Source: Chitinophaga sp. | GTDB taxonomy: Bacteria > Bacteroidota > Bacteroidia > Chitinophagales > Chitinophagaceae | Direction: 5' to 3' | NCBI RefSeq assembly: GCF_019236475.1 | Contig: NZ_JAFAIX010000012.1 | Location: 124,001-188,000, forward strand | Length of the DNA stretch: 64,000 nucleotides | In this document: piece by piece, positions 7,882 to 15,954 of the stretch | How the letters are laid out: each line of letters opens with the position of its first letter | Position numbering within the stretch: position 1 is the first letter of the stretch | Position numbers and translations under genes: made by a program | The notes under the pieces: generated by a model | Database searches by the model: none | Told to the model about the DNA's origin: nothing | What the model saw: the letters and a program-made list of their open reading frames with translations, nothing else

Positions 7882-9362
7882 AACTGGAAGTAGATAGGTA
7901 TCATTGGCTGTGTACTCTTTACCTGTACCAGCAACCATACAAAAGCTACCATCACTGCTACGCTGCCTACTACGGGAATTCTTGCATATGCGCCTTCCAT
8001 AGACAGTTCGGCTTTCTTCGGCATGAAATGCAATACAAAGCCCATCAGCATTACCCAGAACACTGCGGTATAACCAGTATATAACTCTTTCCAGATTTCT
8101 GGCTGGAAGTCGTATGCAATTTGATGTATCAATGCCCATGCATCATGGAAAGTGGATGCTTTGAAGAAGATCCAGCAGAAGCATACAAAGTGGAAAGTGA
8201 ACAGAATACCCAGTACTTTCAGGAACTTACCTTTCCATCCGCCAAATGTGATATTTCTTTTCTTCAGGTAGTCGATACGCACTTTATCGATGGCCAACAT
8301 ACTGCCGTGCATACCTCCCCAGAAGATGAAGTTCCAACTGGCGCCATGCCAGAAACCACCAATCAGCATGGTCAATCCCAGGTTGATGTACTGTCTTACC
8401 TTTCCTTTACGGTTACCACCCAAAGGAATATATAAGTAATCTCTCAACCAACTGGACAACGAAATATGCCAGCGACGCCAGAATTCTGTGATAGAACTAC
8501 TCTGGTAGGGAGAATCGAAGTTTGGCGGAATCTTGAAACCGGTCCAGCGGGCAATACCCAAGGCCATATCGGAATAACCGGAGAAGTCGCAGTAAATCAC
8601 CATGGCATAGCCATACACGCCGAGCAGACATTCCAATCCGGTATGTTTACTTGGATCATCGAAGATGTACTGTACGAAGTTCTGGTATATAAAGTCCGAT
8701 ATGATAATCTTCTTAAACAACCCACTGATAATCAAATACATTCCCTTACCAATATCTTCGGAATCGATGAAGTAGGGTTTAGAAATCTGCGGGATGAAAT
8801 CATGTGCACGCACAATAGGTCCCATCATCAGCTTAGGGAAGAACGACAGGAAGAACAGGTAATCCATGAAGTTATCCACAGGTTCCAATTCATCCCGATA
8901 TACGTCGATGGTATAGCTCAGGTTCTCGAAAGTATAGAAGGAAATACCGATGGGAAGGGTTAGTTTCAGCAAAGGAATATTTCCGGCGGCAAAGTCGTTG
9001 ATAATGCCGATGAAGAAGTTAGTATACTTGAAATAGAACAGCAGCCCAATGTTCAGGATAATACTAAACACTAGCAATGTTGTTTTGGTAGATCGTTTCG
9101 GGGTTCGATGGATCCACCTCGAAAGGTTGAAATCCACTATAGCCGAGAGGATCACCAAACCTACATAGTATCCGCAGGCTTTATAGAAGAAAAACAGGGA
9201 GAAGAGGGTGTATACCCAAACACGTCCTGCTTTACTCCGATGCACTGCTAGATAGCACATCAGAAATACGGCGAAATAATAAAGAAAGAAAGCGCTGTTA
9301 AACAGAACCGGATCATTCGGGTCGTAACGAAGCAGGTTTAACAACTTGTTGATGTCAATCAT
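7878..9362 (-). CDS. MBOAT-family O-acyltransferase (AlgI/DltB-like)
   Basis: This 494-residue polytopic membrane protein has about ten hydrophobic helices. It carries the MBOAT hallmarks: PIGISFYTFENLSYTIDVYR, DYLFFLSFFPKLMMGPIVR, FWRRWHISLSSWLRDYLY, IPLGGNRKGKVRQ and the catalytic region GGFWHGASWNFIFWGGMHG with its conserved His. Such proteins pass acyl (usually acetyl) groups across the inner membrane to a partner that modifies a polysaccharide, teichoic acid or peptidoglycan. Six bases separate it from the SGNH hydrolase gene upstream, which is the usual partner type (AlgJ/AlgX/PatB role). The pair, together with another SGNH gene and a glucosaminidase, implies O-acetylation of a cell-wall or surface glycan. 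Confidence 0.92.
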   Translation of the reverse strand: MIDINKLLNLLRYDPNDPVLFNSAFFLYYFAVFLMCYLAVHRSKAGRVWVYTLFSLFFFYKACGYYVGLVILSAIVDFNLSRWIHRTPKRSTKTTLLVFSIILNIGLLFYFKYTNFFIGIINDFAAGNIPLLKLTLPIGISFYTFENLSYTIDVYRDELEPVDNFMDYLFFLSFFPKLMMGPIVRAHDFIPQISKPYFIDSEDIGKGMYLIISGLFKKIIISDFIYQNFVQYIFDDPSKHTGLECLLGVYGYAMVIYCDFSGYSDMALGIARWTGFKIPPNFDSPYQSSSITEFWRRWHISLSSWLRDYLYIPLGGNRKGKVRQYINLGLTMLIGGFWHGASWNFIFWGGMHGSMLAIDKVRIDYLKKRNITFGGWKGKFLKVLGILFTFHFVCFCWIFFKASTFHDAWALIHQIAYDFQPEIWKELYTGYTAVFWVMLMGFVLHFMPKKAELSMEGAYARIPVVGSVAVMVAFVWLLVQVKSTQPMIPIYFQF

Positions 9363-9368
9363 TGGATG

Positions 9369-10616
9369 CTAGTAAGTTTTCTTTGTTGCCGTGTATTTTT
9401 TAAAGGCTACTTGTAATGCTTCATTCAGCAGTTGTCCTTGGAGCTGATAGCCTTTCACGCTGAAATGTACGTGATCTGGCGCCCAGAGGCCACTGAACCT
9501 GGCACGTTGCAGTTTATTGACTGCATTAAAGTTCCAGCAGGCAAGTCCGTGTTCACGGGCATAGCCTTCAATTTGCTGGGTAGCCATTGCGATATATGGA
9601 TTGGGAGTAATGGAGGTTTTGGTAATCTTTCTCCATCTACCCCTGACCTTTTTACGGGAATGTGTATAGATAACGCGCATGCAATCAGGCGGAGTGGTGA
9701 GCAGTATGCAAACTGCCGGATTCTGCTGTCTGATCAGCGATACCGTTTTATCGATTTCAGTCCTGAAGGCGAAAGCATCAAATTTCCCATAGGCTTCATT
9801 CGTACCAAGGGAAATGATGACCAGTTGCGGTTTGATCGCAGCCATATCAGCCAGCAGGATATTACTATTATCATTGTAATGCTGGTACATGGCGCCATTG
9901 ATACCTATGCTGCTGTAGATCACACCAGGTTTACCATTACTAAGGAAAGCCCCATAAAAGCGGAAAGATGACCTAGCGGTATTTTCAAACCTTGCGGAAA
10001 ATATCTGTTGTTGATCTCTGAAGCTCAGTGTAGCCTGGGTCATGGTAGGAGACCCCGTAAAAGGACGCGGCGTTATAATCACATCCGCAGTACCGGCAAC
10101 AACTGTAGTAGAGTCATTTCCTGGATCGTAGAAGAGCTGCGCCTCATTGAAGGAAGTTTCCTGGAAACTATCCTGTTTACCGATGAAGCTGAGTGCCGGT
10201 GGCATGTTATTCGTACTGATAACGATAGCGCCAGGGCCGAGTACTGGTGATTTGTAGCGATCTACTACCCTCTCCATGCTCCATTTCACTGGGCTAGACC
10301 AGCGATAGTCTTCCGGGCCATTGGTGCCGGCTAGGTTATACGGGAAAACGAATCCCCGACCAGCATTCCCAAACTGTCCTTGCAGTAAAGCGCCATTTGT
10401 TTGTGGGAAGTATCCTGCTTGCACATGGGAATCGCCCAGGTGCAATACAGATACCACGCCGGTATCCGCATGCGTTAAAGCATTGAAAAAACGGTTCAGC
10501 GCTGTATCCTGAGAGATCGCATTATCTCCACTAAAACCCTGTGCCATGGCGGCATTACCGGCCATCAGCATCAGGAGGGTGATACTACTGGATATTATTT
10601 TTCTGCCTATATTCAT
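9369..10616 (-). CDS. SGNH/GDSL hydrolase-fold periplasmic protein (second of pair)
   Basis: This 415-residue protein has a signal peptide (ending NAAMAQ). It shows the full SGNH set: block I VLHLGDSHVQ (Ser63), block III IISLGTNEAY with the Asn, and block V APDHVHFSVKG with Asp and His. The spacing and the insert between blocks I and III are longer than in plain esterases and fit polysaccharide O-acetyltransferase or acetylesterase relatives. It likely takes acetyl groups delivered by the MBOAT protein encoded six bases downstream and places them on a glycan, or removes them. The start overlaps the end of the preceding SGNH gene by 32 bases. The overlap is accepted because the signal peptide needs this start. 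Confidence 0.82.
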   Translation of the reverse strand: MNIGRKIISSSITLLMLMAGNAAMAQGFSGDNAISQDTALNRFFNALTHADTGVVSVLHLGDSHVQAGYFPQTNGALLQGQFGNAGRGFVFPYNLAGTNGPEDYRWSSPVKWSMERVVDRYKSPVLGPGAIVISTNNMPPALSFIGKQDSFQETSFNEAQLFYDPGNDSTTVVAGTADVIITPRPFTGSPTMTQATLSFRDQQQIFSARFENTARSSFRFYGAFLSNGKPGVIYSSIGINGAMYQHYNDNSNILLADMAAIKPQLVIISLGTNEAYGKFDAFAFRTEIDKTVSLIRQQNPAVCILLTTPPDCMRVIYTHSRKKVRGRWRKITKTSITPNPYIAMATQQIEGYAREHGLACWNFNAVNKLQRARFSGLWAPDHVHFSVKGYQLQGQLLNEALQVAFKKYTATKKTY

Positions 10617-12030
10617 CCATAATAGCTTTATAGAGCATGGAAGCGACCTTCGATGCTCCTAATCTGTTAAAGTGTGTATAGTCTTTATTTGCACTAGGGG
10701 TATCACTTTCCACCCATTTCACCATTGATCCTTCTCCACCCATAGCGGCATAAAGGTTCCAGTAGGCAGTTCCGTGGTCGGCAGCCAGATCATGTTGTAC
10801 AGATAACAGCGCTTCCACACCTGGAGCGGTTACATAATGATCTCCTTTCTTATAGGATTTATCCGCAGTACCAATGATTAGGAAAGAGGTAGCAGGAAAA
10901 TCATTACGGAGAGAATCCATTACCTTGTTCATTGGACGTTGATACCAGCTATAGTCTGTCAGTTCCGGACGCCATAATACGTTGGCGCCGTAGTGCAGCA
11001 CTACCAGGTCATAATGACGTTCTTGTTGCATCTTGCGCACCATGTCAGCAGAGAGGTGTCCTAATTCCACACCGCTGATTCCTCTGAAGGAATAGTTATC
11101 CACATACACCCCGTTATCTGTTTCAAAGCATACACCATAGAAAGGACTGGCATTGCCGTTGGTATATTTGAGGGTGATGGTTTGCTGACCAGTATCCTGA
11201 CGGAGGTCCATACGGTTTACCTCTGCATTACCGGAAAGGGTATAACCTTTATCGTTCACTGTAACGCCAGTTCCTGCGGTAGGTCCGAAGAGAATGGAAA
11301 TTTCGTCGAACTTATCTAGTCTTGCTTTTTTCACTGGTGCAAATCTTGCCCAACTGGCAGATCCAGGAACGAAAGTATGCCCAGAAAGTCCGAGACCTAT
11401 GCTGGATGGAGGTGAATTTTTATAGTTATAGTCTTTCCAGTCTTTCGAGAAAGTGTGGGTAATAGTTGTTCTGAAAGAGGCCACTACAGAGGTAATGGGA
11501 ACAAATCCCACTCCTTGGCCGCCGAAGAATTGTTGGAGGCTATCGCGCAGATCGCCGGTGATGAGATCCCCTTCAATCATGGAGTCGCCGAAGTAGGCAA
11601 TGCGTACTTTCTTCCGTTTGCCCGCTTTCAGTTCAGCGAGGGCGCGGTAGAATGCGTTCATGCCTGCAGCGTCTTCGCCGTATTGGGCGCTGGCATACTG
11701 CATAATACCGGTGTACGACATATAATCATGATGTGCATCCGGATTGGGCAGTACGGTCACTGTGCCGCTACTGTCTTTTACGGCGACAGCCGAGTCGGCA
11801 GCAGAAGGCCTGCCATCACCGGTTTTAGCGGCAAGGGCAGGCCTATTAGTATGGTCGGCAGGAGATGAAGTCCTTAAATCAGACAACATATCCAGTTTCC
11901 TGAATTGAAAATCTTTAAATGAAAAGCTGATATTCAGCTGAGATAAAGCCACTAGGCAAGCCAGAGATCCTGCTATTATCAGGAATGGGTAGGCTGCCTT
12001 ATTCTTGCCAGGCATCTTATTCATGGACAC
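10585..12030 (-). CDS. SGNH/GDSL hydrolase-fold membrane-anchored protein (first of pair)
   Basis: The protein has 481 residues. An N-terminal hydrophobic anchor (about residues 14-32, no obvious cleavage site) is followed by a low-complexity linker and the SGNH domain: block I IAYFGDSMIEGD (Ser150), a Gly-Asn element LHYGANVLW, and block V DYTHFNRLGA with Asp and His. It is paralogous in layout to the gene that follows but differs in sequence. It lies 52 bases downstream of a glucosaminidase gene and overlaps the next SGNH gene by 32 bases, so the four genes are probably one transcript. A role in O-acetylation or de-acetylation of cell-wall glycan is inferred from this context. Confidence 0.8.
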   Translation of the reverse strand: MSMNKMPGKNKAAYPFLIIAGSLACLVALSQLNISFSFKDFQFRKLDMLSDLRTSSPADHTNRPALAAKTGDGRPSAADSAVAVKDSSGTVTVLPNPDAHHDYMSYTGIMQYASAQYGEDAAGMNAFYRALAELKAGKRKKVRIAYFGDSMIEGDLITGDLRDSLQQFFGGQGVGFVPITSVVASFRTTITHTFSKDWKDYNYKNSPPSSIGLGLSGHTFVPGSASWARFAPVKKARLDKFDEISILFGPTAGTGVTVNDKGYTLSGNAEVNRMDLRQDTGQQTITLKYTNGNASPFYGVCFETDNGVYVDNYSFRGISGVELGHLSADMVRKMQQERHYDLVVLHYGANVLWRPELTDYSWYQRPMNKVMDSLRNDFPATSFLIIGTADKSYKKGDHYVTAPGVEALLSVQHDLAADHGTAYWNLYAAMGGEGSMVKWVESDTPSANKDYTHFNRLGASKVASMLYKAIMDEYRQKNNIQ

Positions 12031-12082
12031 GGTTATATCGAATTACCGACTGCATCCTGGCAGCAAGTGGCATAGTTTCTAG

Positions 12083-12679
12083 TTAAGACCCGCTTGCGAT
12101 GTTGCCCACGGCTGCATCCAGCTTGTAAAGTTTGTAACGGTTAATAATATTTGTCACTCTTTTTATCCATTCTTGGCCTGCGGAAGAATAGCCACTATGG
12201 TTCATTTTATTTAACCATGTAGTATACTCCATGTTTCCCTGCAAAGTTGTATACCATTTCTTTTTGGTTAACAACTGTACAAAGTGTTCGTAGGAAGCTA
12301 CATCTGACAAATACTGTTTATAACGGGATTTATGCCCGGGGTTAGTTTGTGACAGATTGTTCTTGCCGACAATGCCAAAATGATTGTGCAGCAATTTAGC
12401 ATTTTTACTGGTTCCAGTACCAGATTCTAACATCGCAATTCCTAAAATTACACTAGCGGGAATCCCTGTTTCCTGCATCAATTCTACTGAAACAGGTTTA
12501 AATTTTTTCAAATAATCGCTTGTTGATTGTTGCGCAAACCCAACATTGCTGAGCATTAGCAATAAAAACACCGCACAGATCCAAGTCGCAACTTTGCTTT
12601 TGGTTGATCTTAAACGTCCCATAAGCTTAGTTTTGGTAGTTGTTACTGGTGAAGATTTCATGTTTGTTTTCAGCATCAT
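12083..12679 (-). CDS. Glucosaminidase-domain protein (GH73/FlgJ-like)
   Basis: The protein is 198 residues. A basic N-terminus and hydrophobic segment (WICAVFLLLMLSNVGFAQ) form a signal peptide. The rest is a mannosyl-glycoprotein endo-beta-N-acetylglucosaminidase domain: TGIPASVILGIAMLESGTGTS holds the catalytic Glu, followed by HNHFGIVG, a YKQY/DVASYEHFVQLL region and the GYSSAGQEWIKRVTNIINRY end typical of FlgJ/GH73 enzymes that cut the peptidoglycan glycan strand. It is the first gene of the minus-strand set that continues with two SGNH genes and the MBOAT gene. O-acetyl groups normally control such glycan-cutting enzymes, so a shared cell-wall target is plausible. The first Met is used, but Met7 is also possible. 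Confidence 0.85.
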   Translation of the reverse strand: MMLKTNMKSSPVTTTKTKLMGRLRSTKSKVATWICAVFLLLMLSNVGFAQQSTSDYLKKFKPVSVELMQETGIPASVILGIAMLESGTGTSKNAKLLHNHFGIVGKNNLSQTNPGHKSRYKQYLSDVASYEHFVQLLTKKKWYTTLQGNMEYTTWLNKMNHSGYSSAGQEWIKRVTNIINRYKLYKLDAAVGNIASGS

Positions 12680-12811
12680 TTCTTACCTCACATATCAACG
12701 ATGTAAAACATCGCAATATTACTTTAAAAAATTAAATAATACGTCTTTCCTCTTCTCGCTACTCTTCAGTTAAATTCTTGTTAAAAAATATTGTTCCCTA
12801 TAATTATGCCA

Positions 12812-12850
12812 ATCCCCTTTGATGCAGCCTCAAGCCATATCAAAGGGGAT
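12812..12850 (-). terminator. Hairpin downstream of aspS
   Basis: A perfect 12-base inverted repeat (ATCCCCTTTGAT at 12812-12823 and its complement at 12839-12850) with a 15-base loop lies 35 bases beyond the aspS stop. The following T-run on the minus strand is weak, so this is a probable but not ideal terminator. Confidence 0.55.
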
Positions 12851-12884
12851 GTTTCTATTTTGAAAGCCGGGATAGGTGCAAATA

Positions 12885-14648
12885 CTATGCCGGTTCCTGT
12901 TTAACCAAGCTGATGTGTAACTCCTCCAATTGGTAATCATCAATAGCAGCAGGCGCATCCAGCATCACATCGCGACCGGAATTATTTTTCGGGAAGGCGA
13001 TGAAGTCGCGGATACTTTCGCTGCCACCCAGCAGGGAGCACAGACGGTCGAAACCGAATGCAATACCACCGTGAGGAGGTGCACCGTATTCAAACGCACC
13101 CAGCAGGAAGCCGAATTTATGAGCAGCTTCTTCGTCTGACATACCCAGCGCTGCAAACATTTTCTCTTGTAGGTCGCGCTGGAAGATACGGATGGAACCA
13201 CCGCCGATTTCGGTACCGTTCAGTACGATATCGTAAGCGTTTGCCTTGATTTTGCCATATTGTGACAGATCGTCCATGAGGGCAATCTGTTCTGGTTTAG
13301 GAGAAGTGAACGGATGGTGACGAGCTACCCAACGGTTTTCTTCTTCTGCGTACTCAAACAGCGGGAAGTCGATCACCCAGAGTGGAGCAAATACATTTTT
13401 ATCGCGGAGGCCGAGGCGTTCGCCCATTTCCAGGCGGAGTTCGCTCATAGCCTTACGTGTACGCTCTTCTCTACCGGCCAGTACCAGGATCAGATCACCA
13501 GGTTGGGAACCGGTTTTAGCAGCCCATTCTTTTAGTTGCTCTTCATTGAAGAACTTATCTACTGAAGATTTCAGGGTACCGTCTGTATTATGTTTAACGT
13601 AGATGAGTCCGCTCATGCCGATTTGAGGGCGTTTTACCCAATCTGTCAGCTCATCCAGTTGCTTACGGGTATATTCCGCACAACCTTTGGCATTGATGGC
13701 TACCACCAATTCCGCGTCGTCAAATACTTTAAATCCTTTATTCTTAACGGTTTCGTTCATCGTTACCAGTTTCATTTCGAAACGGATATCCGGTTTATCG
13801 TTACCGTAGTATTCCATTGCATCATCGAAGGTCATGCGTGGGAATGGATCTTTCATATCTATTCCCTTGATTTCCCTGAAGATATGCTTCAACATATTTT
13901 CGAAAGTGTTCAGGATATCTTCCTGCTCCACAAAGCTCATTTCACAATCGATCTGTGTGAATTCCGGCTGACGATCTGCACGGAGGTCCTCATCGCGGAA
14001 ACATTTCACGATCTGATAGTAACGGTCGTATCCGCTCACCATCAGGAGTTGTTTGAATGTTTGTGGAGACTGTGGCAGAGCGTAGAACTCATTGGCGTTC
14101 ATACGACTAGGTACCACGAAGTCGCGTGCACCTTCCGGAGTAGATTTGATCAGGAAAGGTGTTTCTATATCCATAAATCCCTGGGTATGCAGGTAGTTAC
14201 GTGCTTCACGTCCTACGCGGTAGCGCAGTTCCAGGTTTTGTTTGATAGCATTTCTACGCAGGTCGAGGTAGCGGTATTTCATACGCAGCTCGTCACTGTC
14301 GTTCGCACCTTCCATAATGGAAATGGGAGGCACTTTAGAGCCATTCAGGACGGTATAATCATCCAGGACGATCTCAATATCTCCGGTAGACATTTCCGGG
14401 TTTTTATTAGAGCGTTCTCTCACTACTCCTTTGGCTTGAATAACGAATTCGCGTCCCAGCGGTTGTTCGCTGAATTTTGCCAGGAGCTGATCTCCGATAA
14501 CGAGCTGAGTAAGACCATAACGATCGCGCAGATCCACGAAGCTGAGACTAGCGCTGATTTTCCTGATTACTTGTACCCAGCCGGCCAGCGTCACTTGCTG
14601 ACCAACATGTTCCATTCTGAGTTCTCCGCAAGTGTGCGTCCTGTACAT
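12885..14648 (-). CDS. aspS: Aspartyl-tRNA synthetase
   Basis: This 587-residue class II aminoacyl-tRNA synthetase of bacterial type charges tRNA-Asp in the cytosol. The N-terminal OB-fold anticodon-binding domain begins [25 protein letters not shown]. Motif 2 is in [18 protein letters not shown], the bacterial GAD insertion domain spans roughly residues 290-420, and motif 3 appears as [15 protein letters not shown]. The length is normal. A TATCTTTG -7 box and a 21-codon reading frame lie upstream. A hairpin follows the stop. Confidence 0.97.
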   Translation of the reverse strand: MYRTHTCGELRMEHVGQQVTLAGWVQVIRKISASLSFVDLRDRYGLTQLVIGDQLLAKFSEQPLGREFVIQAKGVVRERSNKNPEMSTGDIEIVLDDYTVLNGSKVPPISIMEGANDSDELRMKYRYLDLRRNAIKQNLELRYRVGREARNYLHTQGFMDIETPFLIKSTPEGARDFVVPSRMNANEFYALPQSPQTFKQLLMVSGYDRYYQIVKCFRDEDLRADRQPEFTQIDCEMSFVEQEDILNTFENMLKHIFREIKGIDMKDPFPRMTFDDAMEYYGNDKPDIRFEMKLVTMNETVKNKGFKVFDDAELVVAINAKGCAEYTRKQLDELTDWVKRPQIGMSGLIYVKHNTDGTLKSSVDKFFNEEQLKEWAAKTGSQPGDLILVLAGREERTRKAMSELRLEMGERLGLRDKNVFAPLWVIDFPLFEYAEEENRWVARHHPFTSPKPEQIALMDDLSQYGKIKANAYDIVLNGTEIGGGSIRIFQRDLQEKMFAALGMSDEEAAHKFGFLLGAFEYGAPPHGGIAFGFDRLCSLLGGSESIRDFIAFPKNNSGRDVMLDAPAAIDDYQLEELHISLVKQEPA

Positions 14649-14671
14649 GCGTAAATAATTGATTTTATGAA

Positions 14672-14737
14672 TTATATGGTTGAATCCCGGGGAAGCAGTT
14701 CACTGTTGTCAGGTGCTTCATCCAACGCTTCCGCCAT
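14672..14737 (-). CDS. Possible 21-codon leader peptide upstream of aspS
   Basis: An ATG at 14737 opens a frame of 21 codons ending TAA at 14672, 23 bases before the aspS ATG. The predicted peptide [18 protein letters not shown]... has three Asp codons in 21. It begins about 10 bases after the expected transcript start from the -7 box at 14753-14760. Leader peptides rich in the cognate residue regulate some amino-acid genes, but this could equally be a chance frame in an untranslated leader. It is reported as a candidate. Confidence 0.25.
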   Translation of the reverse strand: MAEALDEAPDNSELLPRDSTI

Positions 14738-14752
14738 GCCCGCGAGGGGGAG

Positions 14753-14760
14753 CAAAGATA
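14753..14760 (-). promoter_or_regulatory. Candidate -7 box (TATCTTTG) for aspS
   Basis: On the minus strand the octamer matches TAnnTTTG. It would give an aspS leader of roughly 100 bases. No clear -33 TTTG was found. Confidence 0.4.
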
Positions 14761-14778
14761 CGTTTTGATCGCTGGATT

Positions 14779-15840
14779 TTAGCGCCGGGGTCTGTTAAAA
14801 TATCTATTTACAGCGATCTCCGCCATTAAATCTTCTTTATTCCCGATCACTTTGGCAAAATGAGCTGCCATCAAAGGCGCCAGAGAACATCCTTTGGTAC
14901 CCAGCCCATTGAATACGCCCAAAGCGGGATATTCGGGATGGAAGCCTACAATAGGCCGGCGATCGTCGCCGGAAGGGCGCACTGCCGCCAGATGGTCTGT
15001 TACTTCGTAAGGTACTAGTAACAACTGCTCTATTTTTTCTTCCAAATGAGCTCGCTGTTCCGGCGTGGGCAATTCATCCGGATAATTCCAGGCGAAAGAA
15101 GCCCCTGCCCAAAATACCCCCTCCGATTGAGGCACTAACGTAATGCTTTTTTTAATAATATCCGAAGTTTCCAAGCCGGGGATCCGGATCATTAGTACTT
15201 CTCCTTTATTTGGCAGAAACTTAATTGCTTGGAAATAAGGGTTAGTTGCCCCGGCGGCACCATCACAGAAAATAATCCGTTTCGCGCTGTATTCGCCATA
15301 TCTGACCTCATCATGGCTAATGATTTCCAGGGCATCCAGTTCAAAATGGACGGGCAGTAAGGCCTCCTTATTTTCCAAAAACTGTCTATAAGCAGGGAGG
15401 AACTCTTTTAAGTTCACGGTGCCTCCTTTAATAATAGCGGCGCCGAGTGGTTGTTTCAGATATTCCCCATATTGTAGGGTCTGTGGAATCGTCGTGTATT
15501 TCTCGTTGCTTCCTTTACCAGCCTTAGCATTGAAAGCATCCCGAAGCTGTTCGGAGGGGAATACCGTCCACAAATTGCGCTCGGTTAATATATTTACTTT
15601 CAGTAAAGCAGACAATTCGGCATATGTCGTTTTGGCAAAGGGATAAATCTCATCGTACATCCATGCGGGCTCGAATCTTCTTCCAGAAACAGGATTAATG
15701 ATTCCTGCTGCCACACGCGATGCACTGTTCTTTTTTCCATCATCAATTACCAGTACGCTAAAGCCTTCCTGTAAGAGGAACCAACTCAACATAGTACCAG
15801 CAATGCCTTGTCCAACGATTATACAATCTACTTTTTTCAT
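14779..15840 (-). CDS. FAD-dependent oxidoreductase (DadA/glycine oxidase-like)
   Basis: The protein is 353 residues. The N-terminal Rossmann dinucleotide motif (IIVGQGIAGTMLSWFLLQEG) is followed by the acidic strand end VLVIDDG that binds the FAD ribose. The DAO-family landmarks ASRVAAGIINPVSGRRF, EGVFWAGASFAWNY, VRPSGDDRRPIVGFHPEY and the C-terminal GLGTKGCSLAPLMA complete the fold. It is likely an amine or amino-acid oxidase or dehydrogenase working in the cytosol. The substrate cannot be read from sequence. There is no signal peptide. The gene starts just after the two-hairpin module that follows the alpha-2-macroglobulin gene. Confidence 0.85.
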   Translation of the reverse strand: MKKVDCIIVGQGIAGTMLSWFLLQEGFSVLVIDDGKKNSASRVAAGIINPVSGRRFEPAWMYDEIYPFAKTTYAELSALLKVNILTERNLWTVFPSEQLRDAFNAKAGKGSNEKYTTIPQTLQYGEYLKQPLGAAIIKGGTVNLKEFLPAYRQFLENKEALLPVHFELDALEIISHDEVRYGEYSAKRIIFCDGAAGATNPYFQAIKFLPNKGEVLMIRIPGLETSDIIKKSITLVPQSEGVFWAGASFAWNYPDELPTPEQRAHLEEKIEQLLLVPYEVTDHLAAVRPSGDDRRPIVGFHPEYPALGVFNGLGTKGCSLAPLMAAHFAKVIGNKEDLMAEIAVNRYFNRPRR

Positions 15841-15853
15841 GTCCCTGCGAAGG

Positions 15854-15937
15854 TATTAAAACCAAAAAGGAATTGACGTCTGCGACGTCAATTCCTTTTT
15901 GGTTTTAATATCGTCCCTGCCCAGAAGGCAGGGACGA
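15854..15937. repeat. Two-hairpin intergenic module, copy A
   Basis: Hairpin 1 is a perfect 27-base stem (15854-15880 with 15884-15910) closed by a TGC loop; its apex reads GTC-TGC-GAC. Hairpin 2 follows directly: TCGTCCCTGCC (15911-15921), loop CAGAA, GGCAGGGACGA (15927-15937). Three related modules occur at 38051, 44905 and 51791. It lies between two minus-strand genes, where it may also act as the terminator of the alpha-2-macroglobulin gene. Confidence 0.85.
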
Positions 15938-15954
15938 TAGATAGAAAAGCTTTG

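Noticed and set aside
13590..14654. A 354-codon open frame opposite aspS
   Set aside because: It is an antisense shadow of aspS, with the same compositional bias and no recognisable domain.
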